Shown piece after piece: positions 16,788 through 24,883 of a DNA stretch of 64,000 bases. The notes under the pieces are model-generated. The model was given only the letters and a program-made list of their open reading frames with translations. It did no database searches and was not told where the DNA came from. How positions within the stretch are numbered: position 1 is the stretch's first letter; each line of letters starts with the position of its first letter. The stretch is from Atlantibacter sp032062175 (lineage in GTDB: Bacteria; Pseudomonadota; Gammaproteobacteria; Enterobacterales; Enterobacteriaceae), in NCBI RefSeq assembly GCF_032062175.1, contig NZ_DAMBQK010000007.1, forward strand, positions 116,457 to 180,456, given 5' to 3'. The translations under genes and the position numbers were made by a program.

Positions 16788-17765
16788 TCACTGTACGTCT
16801 GCTATCGCTTTCATCAGATCCTGATGCTTATCGCCAAACTGGGCGCGCACCGGCTCTGTGGCTTTAACGAAAACAGCTTTGTCGATGTCGTGGAATTGTA
16901 CGCCGCCCGCTTTCATTTTCTCCAGCGCCTGGGCGTTATAGGCGTCCCAGAGTTTGCGCTGTTCCATCTGGGCTTCGCGGGCCAGGGTCAAGATTTTTTG
17001 CTGCTGATCGGCGTTGAGCTTGTCCCATTTCACTTTGGAATAGAGCAGCATTTCCGGGGTGATAAAGTGGCCGCTCAGGGTATAGTTTTTAGCGACCGGC
17101 ATGTAGTTGTGGGCGATAAAGGTCGGCGGATTGTTTTCCGCGCCGTCGATAACGCCGGTTTGCATGCCGCTATACACTTCACTCACGCCCATCGCGACGG
17201 AGTTGGCACCCATATCTTTCAATGTGGCCAACGCCACCGGGCTACCCTGAACGCGGATTTTCATCCCTTTCAGGTCTTCCGGCTTCACCACCGGTTTCAC
17301 GGTGATCAGGTTACGCGTGCCGGAATCCATCCAGCCCAGGAACACCAGTTTCGATTTCGGGTTATTAGTCAGTTTCTCACCGATTTGTTTGCCGATATCG
17401 CCGTCGATCACTTTGTGCATATGATCTTCATCGCGGAAGACATACGGCAGCGTAAAGACTTCGATATCTGGCAGGATAGCGGCAACCGGGGCCATTGAGA
17501 CGCGAATAATATCGATAGCGCCCATTTGTGCCTGCTCAATCATCTGCTTCTCATCGCCCAGCACGCCGCCAGGAAACACTTTGATTTCAAGATCGCCGTT
17601 GGTTTGTTGTTTGAGCTTTTCACCCATGTTTTGCACGGCCACCACGTTGGGATAACCCTGCGGGTGGACGTCGGCGGCTTTTATGGTCTGCGCCAGTACG
17701 GTTGGTGCGAATAACGCGGTGGAGAGGCACAGGCCGGCCAAAACCGGTATCAGAGTCTTTTTCAT
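16788..17765 (-). CDS. TRAP transporter substrate-binding protein (DctP family)
   Basis: A 325-residue periplasmic binding protein with signal peptide ending near TVLAQ. DctP landmarks include the segment DLKGMKIRVQGSPVA, whose Arg normally clamps the ligand carboxylate, and DGAENNPPTFIAHNYMPVAK. It is the first gene of the TRAP operon. The nearest regulator gene is not in the window, so substrate class (C4-dicarboxylate, uronate or other sugar acid) is open. Confidence 0.92.
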   Translation of the reverse strand: MKKTLIPVLAGLCLSTALFAPTVLAQTIKAADVHPQGYPNVVAVQNMGEKLKQQTNGDLEIKVFPGGVLGDEKQMIEQAQMGAIDIIRVSMAPVAAILPDIEVFTLPYVFRDEDHMHKVIDGDIGKQIGEKLTNNPKSKLVFLGWMDSGTRNLITVKPVVKPEDLKGMKIRVQGSPVALATLKDMGANSVAMGVSEVYSGMQTGVIDGAENNPPTFIAHNYMPVAKNYTLSGHFITPEMLLYSKVKWDKLNADQQQKILTLAREAQMEQRKLWDAYNAQALEKMKAGGVQFHDIDKAVFVKATEPVRAQFGDKHQDLMKAIADVQ

Positions 17766-17854
17766 CGGGTCAGCTCCAGAAGGTACGTATGTAAGAGGTA
17801 AAACGTTGTTTTGATTTTCCGCTTATAAACTAGCCGAAGATGTTAAAAGACGTG

Positions 17855-17868
17855 GTGAAGCACTTCAC
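17855..17868. promoter_or_regulatory. Operator-like inverted repeat upstream of the TRAP operon
   Basis: GTGAAG-CA-CTTCAC is an inverted repeat of six bases with a two-base centre, about 90 bases upstream of the binding-protein start. Its size suits a LacI- or GntR-type regulator. No regulator is encoded nearby, so the call is tentative. Confidence 0.35.
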
Positions 17869-17952
17869 AAAAGTAGCAAAATATGAAACAGGGGTTTAAA
17901 GAGAATGCACCAAGGGTTCAGCGCAGAGTTTTATGCCTCTGCGCACAAACAA

Positions 17953-18198
17953 TCAGTGTTTTTTACGAAGTAAATAGCGGTACGGCAGAGCTTCCGTTTG
18001 CGATGCGATCAGATCGTGCTCCATAAAACGGCAAAATCCTGGGATATCGCGCGTGGTGGCCGGGTCATCAGCGATGACCAGCAGCGTTTCGCCTGTTTGC
18101 ATGCCGCGCACGGTTTTGCGCACCATCATCACCGGCTCAGGGCAACGCAGCCCCTGGGCATCCAGGGTATGATCGGGATGGTTAAAAAGGTCGGTCAT
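17953..18198 (-). CDS. tusA: TusA, sulfurtransferase for tRNA 2-thiouridine synthesis
   Basis: An 81-residue sulfur carrier, same length as E. coli TusA (SirA). It accepts persulfide sulfur from IscS on the Cys in GLRCPEPV and hands it to TusBCD for mnm5s2U34 formation. DDPATTRDIPGFC and LPYRYLLRK complete the family pattern. The frame is open to 18366, but MTDLFNHPDHTLDAQG at 18198 aligns with E. coli. Confidence 0.97.
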   Translation of the reverse strand: MTDLFNHPDHTLDAQGLRCPEPVMMVRKTVRGMQTGETLLVIADDPATTRDIPGFCRFMEHDLIASQTEALPYRYLLRKKH

Positions 18199-18331
18199 GG
18201 TTATCTCGGGGAAAGGTAAAAACGGCACTAGTTTACCCGGGGATTTAGTCGGTGCAAGCCAGGTTAACGATTGCGTTAAAATTAACCATTGCAAAGATAA
18301 GCTGAAGCAGTATGATGCGGCGGTTTTGATT

Positions 18332-18364
18332 CTGGGTTCCCTCACCCCATCCGACAAAAAGGTC
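18332..18364 (+). promoter_or_regulatory. preQ1-I riboswitch candidate controlling yhhQ
   Basis: The segment begins CTGGGTTCCCTCACCCCA and ends ACAAAAAGGTC. TGGG pairs with CCCA as stem P1, leaving one extra C like the preQ1-contacting cytosine. The loop CCT can pair with AGG after the A-rich tail to form the H-type pseudoknot. That AGG is the ribosome-binding site of yhhQ, six to ten bases before ATG 18370. Ligand binding would therefore block translation of the queuosine-precursor transporter. Pattern and gene context both fit the class; no covariance search was run. Confidence 0.7.
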
Positions 18365-18369
18365 ACAAT

Positions 18370-19035
18370 ATGACGACGTTTACATCACGCCAGCGCCGCA
18401 ATGCGCTTATCTGGCTATCGCTGTTTCATTTGCTGGTCATTACGTCCAGTAACTACCTGGTGCAGCTACCGATCACCATTTTCGGTTTTCACACCACCTG
18501 GGGCGCGTTCAGCTTTCCCTTTATCTTCCTGGCTACCGACCTGACCGTGCGGATTTTTGGCGCGCCGTTAGCGCGACGCATCATCTTTGCGGTGATGATC
18601 CCGGCGCTGGCGATTTCCTACGGCATCTCCTCGCTGTTTTATATGGGAAGCTGGCAGGGATTCGAGGCATTAGCCCACTTCAATCTGTTCGTGGCGCGTA
18701 TCGCAACGGCAAGCTTTATGGCCTACGCGCTGGGGCAAATCCTTGATGTGCATGTGTTTAACCGCCTGCGCAAAAACCGCCGCTGGTGGCTGGCCCCGAC
18801 CGCATCGACCCTTTTCGGCAACGTCAGCGACACCCTCGCGTTCTTCTTTATCGCCTTCTGGCGCAGCCCGGACGCCTTTATGGCGGAGCACTGGGTAGAA
18901 ATCGCGCTGGTGGATTACTGCTTCAAAGTACTTATCAGCATCGTGTTCTTCCTGCCGATGTACGGCGTACTGCTGAATATGCTGTTGAAAAAACTGGCAG
19001 ATAAATCTGATTTCGCGCGGTTCCAGCCGGGTTGA
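18370..19035 (+). CDS. yhhQ: YhhQ, queuosine precursor (preQ0/preQ1) transporter
   Basis: A 221-residue inner-membrane transporter of the VUT/ECF-like COG1738 family, same length as E. coli YhhQ, which imports 7-deazaguanine precursors for queuosine tRNA modification. Several helices match closely, for example HLLVITSSNYLVQLP, TDLTVRIFGAPLARRI, PTASTLFGNVSDTLAFFF and FFLPMYGVLLNMLLK. It is divergent from tusA, and a preQ1-type riboswitch lies immediately upstream. Confidence 0.96.
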   Translation: MTTFTSRQRRNALIWLSLFHLLVITSSNYLVQLPITIFGFHTTWGAFSFPFIFLATDLTVRIFGAPLARRIIFAVMIPALAISYGISSLFYMGSWQGFEALAHFNLFVARIATASFMAYALGQILDVHVFNRLRKNRRWWLAPTASTLFGNVSDTLAFFFIAFWRSPDAFMAEHWVEIALVDYCFKVLISIVFFLPMYGVLLNMLLKKLADKSDFARFQPG

Positions 19036-19106
19036 CGGTCGCCAGGAATTCTTGTGATAAGATGCGGAGCAAGGTCACTTGACCGTTATCGTAAAGGAAG
19101 AATTCA

Positions 19107-19664
19107 ATGCGCAATCTGGTTAAATATGTCGGGATTGGCCTGCTGGTGATGGGGCTGGCGGCCTGCGACAACAATGACAGCAGCAAGCCGGCGGAAGGCG
19201 CCGCAGCCGAAAGCAATGCGGCAGCTCAGCAGGTCACTCTGCTGGACGGCAAGCTGAGTTTTTCGCTGCCGGCGGATATGACGGATCAGAGCGGGAAGCT
19301 GGGCACCCAGGCCAACAATATGCACGTTTATTCTGACGCTACCGGGCAGAAAGCGGTAATTGTGATTGTCGGCGACGACACTACCGAAGGGCTGGATGTG
19401 CTGGCGAAACGCCTTGAAGATCAGCAACGCAGCCGCGACCCACAGTTGCAGGTTGTGACCAATAAATCCATTGAAGTTAAAGGCCATACCTTACAGCAGC
19501 TGGACAGCATTATTTCCGCCAAAGGCCAGACCGCGTACTCGTCTGTGGTGCTGGGTAAAGTGGATAACAAACTGCTGACCCTGCAAATCACCCTGCCAGC
19601 AGATAACCAGCAGCAGGCTCAGGCAACGGCTGAAAACATTATTAATACCCTGGAAGTGAAGTAA
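19107..19664 (+). CDS. dcrB: DcrB, inner-membrane-associated lipoprotein
   Basis: A 185-residue lipoprotein, equal to E. coli DcrB, known as a host factor for phages C1 and C6 and involved in envelope lipoprotein biogenesis. The signal peptide ends in the lipobox LAAC with Cys20. Conserved parts include DGKLSFSLPADMTDQSG and QLDSIISAKGQTAYSSV. An intrinsic terminator follows. Confidence 0.96.
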   Translation: MRNLVKYVGIGLLVMGLAACDNNDSSKPAEGAAAESNAAAQQVTLLDGKLSFSLPADMTDQSGKLGTQANNMHVYSDATGQKAVIVIVGDDTTEGLDVLAKRLEDQQRSRDPQLQVVTNKSIEVKGHTLQQLDSIISAKGQTAYSSVVLGKVDNKLLTLQITLPADNQQQAQATAENIINTLEVK

Positions 19665-19681
19665 GGCGATTCGCTTTCGTG

Positions 19682-19718
19682 GAAAAAGCCTGCCAGTGAA
19701 AACCGGCAGGCTTTTTTA
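19682..19718 (+). terminator. Intrinsic terminator after dcrB
   Basis: AAAAAGCCTGCC and GGCAGGCTTTTTT form a stem with T-tract shortly after the dcrB stop. Confidence 0.85.
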
Positions 19719-19928
19719 TTTGATGAAGTGATGGGCGCAGCAAGATTTAAATCAATAGTTTAATCCAGACCAGGCCACAATTACTGTCTCTTTTGTGCTC
19801 CTCGATTAATTTTCCCTTCCCCTTAGACACTTCAGTTATTACATCCTGCAATACTGGTTGGACAAAATTTCCCAAACCTAAATTTTCAACGTATATTCGT
19901 ATAACCTCATTCCTCATATGGATACGTT

Positions 19929-20633
19929 ATGCAGGCATCTGATTATTTAAAGATGAAGTTCCAGAGCGACCGGCAATTGGCTATTTATGGACAGCAAGGC
20001 GTTGCTGGAACGTGGAAGGCGTTAAAAGGGATCGGTTCTGATATTTACTCAGGAATGGAGCGTGTAAGCTGGTATTCATCGTGCTTATTCCCCGGCTATC
20101 ACGATGTGTGCGATGAGCTTCTTTCAGAAGAAAAGAGAATGTATCTCTCAATAGTGTCTATTTACCGGTATCGTGATGTAATAGCACAAATGCTCTATCT
20201 TTATTTTGTCAGTATTTTAAACGATTCTGAAAATAGAAATGAACAAAATCGCGTTCGCAAAACGGATTCCAAAGTAACAGGGCTAGTTAAAAACATCCCG
20301 GCAAGCAAGACTGCACGTTTAGCGATAGCATTGGCGCTGGCTAAATCTCTTTCAGCATCGGGTCTACTCTCAGATGTTGTCGTCGAACGGCTTGCACGAC
20401 GCGTACCTACCGCTGTCATGGCGCTTCAATTGATTGGCTCGGACCAGAAGTGCGCTCTTGCTGCCCGTCACCTGAAAACATTAGATCCGAAGTATTACGC
20501 TATCCTGTATGGCGCACAGCTGGAGATGCTTTACTACTTTGTTGAGCCGTTCCTGTCGGATCTGATAAATAAAGTACAAATGGGATTCTATCAGGATTTC
20601 GATGCAATTTATGACGACTTAAAGGGCAAGTGA
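19929..20633 (+). CDS. Unknown 234-residue protein of the Hcp cassette
   Basis: No family was recognised. The N-terminus is hydrophilic (MQASDYLKMKFQSDRQLAIYG). A central basic stretch (NRVRKTDSKVTGLVKN) leads into helical, alanine- and leucine-rich segments (ARLAIALALAKSLSASGLL, PTAVMALQLIGSD) and the ending FLSDLINKVQMGFYQDFD. No signal peptide is seen. It is followed after one base by a 60-residue membrane protein and then an hcp gene, so it may be a type VI secretion cargo or accessory protein. The gene is AT-rich compared with its neighbours and sits between core genes dcrB and yhhS, which suggests horizontal gain. Confidence 0.6.
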   Translation: MQASDYLKMKFQSDRQLAIYGQQGVAGTWKALKGIGSDIYSGMERVSWYSSCLFPGYHDVCDELLSEEKRMYLSIVSIYRYRDVIAQMLYLYFVSILNDSENRNEQNRVRKTDSKVTGLVKNIPASKTARLAIALALAKSLSASGLLSDVVVERLARRVPTAVMALQLIGSDQKCALAARHLKTLDPKYYAILYGAQLEMLYYFVEPFLSDLINKVQMGFYQDFDAIYDDLKGK

Positions 20634-20634
20634 C

Positions 20635-20817
20635 ATGTTTAAGAGCCTGCTATCAATCCTATTTACGGATATTTTATTCCCCGTTTATATTTTTGCGTGC
20701 GCCTCTTTATTCCTGTGGCTGATGCCTGACCATTGGGTGTTATTAACATTCATTGCAATCGTCGTATTTATTATTGTTCATCCGATAATTTTCGGCCGCT
20801 TTGATAAATATGATTAA
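20635..20817 (+). CDS. 60-residue two-helix membrane protein of the Hcp cassette
   Basis: A short membrane protein with two predicted helices, LFPVYIFACASLFLWLM and VLLTFIAIVVFIIVHPIIF, joined by a short loop. It starts one base after the stop of the upstream unknown gene and ends 21 bases before hcp. Its position directly after a possible effector would fit an immunity protein, but nothing in the sequence proves this. Confidence 0.55.
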   Translation: MFKSLLSILFTDILFPVYIFACASLFLWLMPDHWVLLTFIAIVVFIIVHPIIFGRFDKYD

Positions 20818-20838
20818 ATTTTATAAAAAGGAAATTTT

Positions 20839-21318
20839 ATGTCAAACCCGGCTTATTTACTTCTAACCGATGAAAACGGTTCTCCCATGATTGGCCCCTC
20901 CCTTGTGATCGGGCGTGAAGGTACCATTGAATTAAAGTCGTTCACTCACAATGTCAACATTCCCGTCGATGGAAATACCGGAAAATTGACGGGTACTCGC
21001 ATACATATGCCTGTTATGTTTCAGAAGGAGTTTGACCGTGTAACCCCGCTTTTATTTCGCGCGCTGAGTACAGGCAGAACACTAAAATCAGCCATCATAA
21101 AGATGTACCAAATAAATGAGGCTGGTTTAGAGCAGGAGTATTTTAATATCATCCTGGAGGGTGTGAAAATAACCTCTATCACACCAGACCTGTATCCAGG
21201 TGCAGGCACTGGCACACACCTTGAGACGGTTCTTATGCGCTACGAGAAAATCACCTGGAAGCATTGCGATGGAAACGTCATTTACAGCGACGCCTGGAAT
21301 GAGTGGGCAACGTATTAA
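20839..21318 (+). CDS. Hcp-family type VI secretion tube protein (orphan)
   Basis: A 159-residue Hcp-like protein. Hcp rings stack into the T6SS tube, which is expelled with its cargo. Family signs are an N-terminal PAYLLLTDENGSPMIGPS, the strand KLTGTRIHMPVMFQKEFDR, GLEQEYFNIILEGVKITSI and the ending KITWKHCDGNVIYSDAWNEW. The length is that of a plain structural Hcp with no C-terminal toxin extension. No other T6SS genes lie in the window, so a main cluster elsewhere must supply the apparatus. A GGAAA ribosome-binding site precedes ATG. Confidence 0.88.
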   Translation: MSNPAYLLLTDENGSPMIGPSLVIGREGTIELKSFTHNVNIPVDGNTGKLTGTRIHMPVMFQKEFDRVTPLLFRALSTGRTLKSAIIKMYQINEAGLEQEYFNIILEGVKITSITPDLYPGAGTGTHLETVLMRYEKITWKHCDGNVIYSDAWNEWATY

Positions 21319-21334
21319 AGCGCCATAACAAGCA

Positions 21335-21358
21335 CTCAGGGCGACGTTCTGCCCTGAG
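21335..21358 (+). terminator. Hairpin after hcp
   Basis: CTCAGGGC and GCCCTGAG form a perfect 8-bp stem 17 bases after the hcp stop. No T-tract follows, so termination strength is uncertain. Confidence 0.45.
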
Positions 21359-21461
21359 CTACGTTATGCCACCTCATTATATCTGGAACATGGGCAACTA
21401 TTCGCAGTGCCAGCAGGCATCGGTTGTAGAACTGCTGGCAAGAGAATGAATGCCAGTGACC

Positions 21462-22670
21462 CTAAAGGTTCGCGCCAGCGCCTGAATGGCGGGATGACGC
21501 CCGCAGCGTAAACGTCAACCCTGCCGCCAGCGCCACCAGCCCCGCCGTCGCCAGATAAATACTCGAGACCCCCGCCCAGGCCATCAGCAAGCCTGCCAGC
21601 GGGCCGGTGATGCCCAGCGACATATCCATAAACACCGTATAGGTCGCCAGCGCGCTGCCCTGGTTTTGCGCCGGCACGGCTTTTACCGCCACCACGCCCA
21701 GCGCCGGGAACACCAGCGAGAAACCCGCGCCGGTTAAGAAGGTGCCCAGTTTCGCCATCCACGGGCTGAACGCCATGCCCACCAGCAGCAGGCCGACAAT
21801 CTCAACGGCAAAGCAAACCAGCGCCACGTTTAATCCGCCAAAGCGGTTGATGCCGTTGGGGAACAGCAGACGTGTGCCGACAAAGGCCGCGCTGAACAGC
21901 GTTAAGGCAAACGCGGCATCATCCCAGCCCTTCGCGTCGTAAAACAGCGTGATAAAAGTAGCGATAACGCCGAAACCCGCCGAACCCAGCGCCAGCGCCA
22001 TGCCGTACAGCCAAACCTTGCCCAGCACGGCCCGGAACGGCAGCGGCTTGCCTTTGCTGGCGTTGACGGGTTTGCGCGGCAAGGCGCACAGAATAGCCAC
22101 CAGCGCGATGGCCATAATCACCCCGGCCAGCAGCTTCATGCCGCCAAAATGGAAAATCCACACCCCGAGCGGTGCGCCAATCGCCATCGCGCCATAAGTA
22201 ACAATCCCGTTCCAGGAAATCACCCGGCCAATATGCAGCGAACCCACAACGCCCACGCCCCACAGCGTCGATCCGGTCCCGGCGAAACTTTGCCCAATGC
22301 CCAAAATAAGCCGCCCGGCGCACAGCAGGATCAGGCTTAACAGTGCGGCCTCGGTATTCAGCCCGGCAAGAAAATAACCCAATCCGCTAAGAAAACAGCC
22401 GCAAAGCCCAAAAATAACAATTTTCTTCGGCCCGAACAGATCGGCATAGCGCCCGGCGTAAGGACGGCTTAACAACGTGGCTAAATACTGGAGGCTGATC
22501 ACCAGCCCGGCCCAGAAGGCGCTGAAGCCCATCACATCATGGACATAGCCTGGCAGGACGGCCAACGGCAGGCCGATGGTGAGATAGCTGGCAAAATTGA
22601 AAATAGCGACAGAAACGATGCGCAGATTTAAACGCAATCCACTTATTGCCGGTTCAGCGGCTTCGGGCAT
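21462..22670 (-). CDS. yhhS: YhhS, major facilitator superfamily transporter
   Basis: A 402-residue, 12-helix MFS permease (E. coli 405). The A-motif-like loop GRYADLFGPKK follows helix 2, and the segment SFAGTGSTLWGVGVVGSLHIGRVISWNG is highly conserved. In E. coli YhhS has been linked to arabinose and glyphosate export when overproduced; the natural substrate is unknown. MPEAAEPAISG at 22670 aligns with the E. coli start, although the frame stays open to 22739. Confidence 0.94.
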   Translation of the reverse strand: MPEAAEPAISGLRLNLRIVSVAIFNFASYLTIGLPLAVLPGYVHDVMGFSAFWAGLVISLQYLATLLSRPYAGRYADLFGPKKIVIFGLCGCFLSGLGYFLAGLNTEAALLSLILLCAGRLILGIGQSFAGTGSTLWGVGVVGSLHIGRVISWNGIVTYGAMAIGAPLGVWIFHFGGMKLLAGVIMAIALVAILCALPRKPVNASKGKPLPFRAVLGKVWLYGMALALGSAGFGVIATFITLFYDAKGWDDAAFALTLFSAAFVGTRLLFPNGINRFGGLNVALVCFAVEIVGLLLVGMAFSPWMAKLGTFLTGAGFSLVFPALGVVAVKAVPAQNQGSALATYTVFMDMSLGITGPLAGLLMAWAGVSSIYLATAGLVALAAGLTFTLRASSRHSGAGANL

Positions 22671-22848
22671 GACAATCACCGGAATTGTAAAACGAGGGTT
22701 CAGTATAACCCTGATAGCGTAACGCTTCACACCCACCACTTTCGGAGCGATCTACTCCATCACCTTATACGTCACGCACTACACTTTATCCGTCGCCCTG
22801 TTAATTGCAGATCCCCTGCGTTGGGCGAATCAAGGACTTCCCACGCAG

Positions 22849-23919
22849 ATGGTAAAAATGAATCCAAAAATAACGACTCCCCCAACCGATAAAGTCGGTT
22901 TGCATATGCTGCAAAAACTGGCGGCGCTGGTGATCATTCTCGCGGGTATTCACGCCGCCGCCGATATCTTAGTGCCTATGCTACTGGCGCTTTTTTTCGC
23001 TATCGTTCTTAACCCGTTAGTCACCTGGTTTTTGCGCCGGGGTTTTAATCGCACCATGTCGATCACCATTGTGGTGATGGTGATGCTGATTGGCCTGACG
23101 CTGCTGTTCGGCGTGCTGGCGGCCTCGCTCAACGAATTTATCGCGCTGTTGCCTAAATACAATAAAGAACTCACGCGTAAGCTGCTTAGTTTGCAGGAGT
23201 TTTTTCCGTTTCTGAATCTGCATATCTCACCGGAGCGGATGTTAAAACGCATGGATTCAGAAAAGGTGATGACCTTCGCTACCGCGCTGATGACCCAGCT
23301 TTCCGGGGCGATGGCCAGCATTGTGCTGTTGGTGATGACAGTCGTGTTTATGTTGTTTGAGGTACGCCATGTGCCGTACAAACTGCGTTTCGCCCTGTCT
23401 AATCCGCAAATCCATATTGCTGGTCTGCACCGCGCGCTAAAAGGGGTGAGCCATTATCTGGCATTGAAGACGTTAATCAGCCTGTGGACCGGGGTCATTA
23501 TCTGGCTGGGGCTGGAATTAATGGGTATCCAGTTTGCCCTGATGTGGGGGGTGCTGGGCTTTTTGCTCAACTACATACCGAATATCGGTTCGGTGATTTC
23601 CGCTATTCCGCCGATGATCCAGGCGCTGCTGTTTAATGGCTTCTACGAATTTATGCTGGTGGGTTCGCTGTTCCTGGTGGTGCATATGGTGCTGGGCAAT
23701 ATGGTGGAACCGCGCATGATGGGCCACCGGCTGGGCATGTCGACGCTGGTGGTGTTCCTGTCGTTGTTGTTCTGGGGATGGCTGCTGGGGCCTGTGGGAA
23801 TGCTGTTGTCGGTGCCGTTAACCAGCGTATGCAAAATCTGGATGGAAACCACAGTCGGCGGCAGTAAAGTCGCGGTACTGCTGGGGCCAGGCAGGCCCAA
23901 AAGTCGGCTACCCGGATAA
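22849..23919 (+). CDS. yhhT: YhhT, AI-2E family transporter (PerM-like)
   Basis: A 356-residue membrane protein (E. coli YhhT 349) of the AI-2E/PerM exporter family, function not established. Conserved parts are LLALFFAIVLNPLVTWFLRRG, PQIHIAGLHRALKGVSHYL, FLLNYIPNIGS and the ending LLGPGRPKSRLPG. ATG at 22849 or 22858 could be the start; neither has a strong ribosome-binding site. In E. coli K-12 acpT follows directly, while here the aryl polyene cluster intervenes. Confidence 0.93.
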   Translation: MVKMNPKITTPPTDKVGLHMLQKLAALVIILAGIHAAADILVPMLLALFFAIVLNPLVTWFLRRGFNRTMSITIVVMVMLIGLTLLFGVLAASLNEFIALLPKYNKELTRKLLSLQEFFPFLNLHISPERMLKRMDSEKVMTFATALMTQLSGAMASIVLLVMTVVFMLFEVRHVPYKLRFALSNPQIHIAGLHRALKGVSHYLALKTLISLWTGVIIWLGLELMGIQFALMWGVLGFLLNYIPNIGSVISAIPPMIQALLFNGFYEFMLVGSLFLVVHMVLGNMVEPRMMGHRLGMSTLVVFLSLLFWGWLLGPVGMLLSVPLTSVCKIWMETTVGGSKVAVLLGPGRPKSRLPG

Positions 23920-24425
23920 GTTACCTACCTGTGTTGGTAGCTGAACAATAACGCGCCAGGAAATAAACTTGGCGCGTTATATTTTTATGGGATAAAAAAT
24001 TACCCTGACTTAAATCCACCGCAATTTTGTTCTGTAAAACGAGACTTCTTTATTGGTAGCGATCGGGTTTTACGGCGTTAAACTCTGAATTTTTATGAGT
24101 ATTATCGCTTGCCCTTAACCAAACGGTGGTTATTTCACTTAAGAATGTCCTTATGCCAGACAAAATATTGCGTCATGTTTTTTGTTAATTTACCATCACA
24201 CCTCTTCAGGTTAATCGAAATGAATGAGCAGAAGGAACAGCGAAAACCAACACGGATGAAAAAATCATTATTTTTAATGACCTATAAAAGCTAACCCATC
24301 TGTTTTCGTTGTCCATTACACAGTTTCACCGACTGGTCTTTGTGAGCCAGCAAATCATTTTTGCCCGATGCGCTTCAACGCGTTGGGTAATTGGGTTGTA
24401 TTGATGAAACGTCTATGGAGATCGT
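23920..24425. other. Intergenic region yhhT-apeA
   Basis: This 506-base AT-rich region starts with an intrinsic terminator and must contain the promoter for apeA and possibly for the whole APE operon. A frame at 24109-24294 has no ribosome-binding site and no family features. No specific operator was recognised. Confidence 0.5.
23953..23987 (+). terminator. Intrinsic terminator after yhhT
   Basis: AACGCGCCA and TTGGCGCGTT pair, followed by a T-rich tail (ATATTTTTATG). Confidence 0.7.
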
Positions 24426-24815
24426 ATGAAGAAAATCGTTAAGCTTTTAACCGCTATTGCTTTCGCTGGCGCGCTGGCTGGGTGTGCAAACACCGCACCG
24501 GTTCAACAGGTCAACGCCACCGTGGCGGGCAAACACACCGCTGAACAGGTACGCACCGCGATCCTGAAAGCGGGCGTTCAGCGCAAGTGGGTGATGACCG
24601 ACGCGGGCGCGGGTTTGATCAAAGGCCGTCTGCAGGCGCGCGACCATGTCGCTGAAGTACGTATTCCTTACTCTGCTAATAGTTACTCCATTATTTATGA
24701 CAGCAGCATGAACCTGAAAGCCGCCGACGGTAAAATTCACAAGAATTACAACCGTTGGGTCAACAACCTGAACCAGGATATTCAGATCAATCTGTCCGCT
24801 GGCGCGAACCTGTAA
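24426..24815 (+). CDS. apeA: ApeA, lipoprotein of the aryl polyene cluster
   Basis: A 129-residue lipoprotein: signal peptide MKKIVKLLTAIAFAG, lipobox LAGC with Cys20. The mature part contains GKHTAEQVRTAILKAG and YNRWVNNLNQDIQINL. The role is unknown, but a lipoprotein gene of this kind heads APE clusters in E. coli and related bacteria. GGAG lies upstream of ATG. An intrinsic terminator separates it from apeB, so apeA may be transcribed more than the rest. Confidence 0.85.
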   Translation: MKKIVKLLTAIAFAGALAGCANTAPVQQVNATVAGKHTAEQVRTAILKAGVQRKWVMTDAGAGLIKGRLQARDHVAEVRIPYSANSYSIIYDSSMNLKAADGKIHKNYNRWVNNLNQDIQINLSAGANL

Positions 24816-24829
24816 TTTCAATGAATTAA

Positions 24830-24857
24830 CAACCGGCCCTTTCCGGCCGGTTTTTTT
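24830..24857 (+). terminator. Intrinsic terminator between apeA and apeB
   Basis: ACCGGCC and GGCCGGT pair around a six-base loop and seven T residues follow. Transcription of apeB onward would need read-through or its own promoter in the short 26-base space before the GTG start. Confidence 0.8.
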
Positions 24858-24883
24858 GTTTACCTCTGGTTAAGGAACGCACC

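Noticed and set aside
24109..24294. 61-residue rightward frame between yhhT and apeA
   Set aside because: No ribosome-binding site and random composition.
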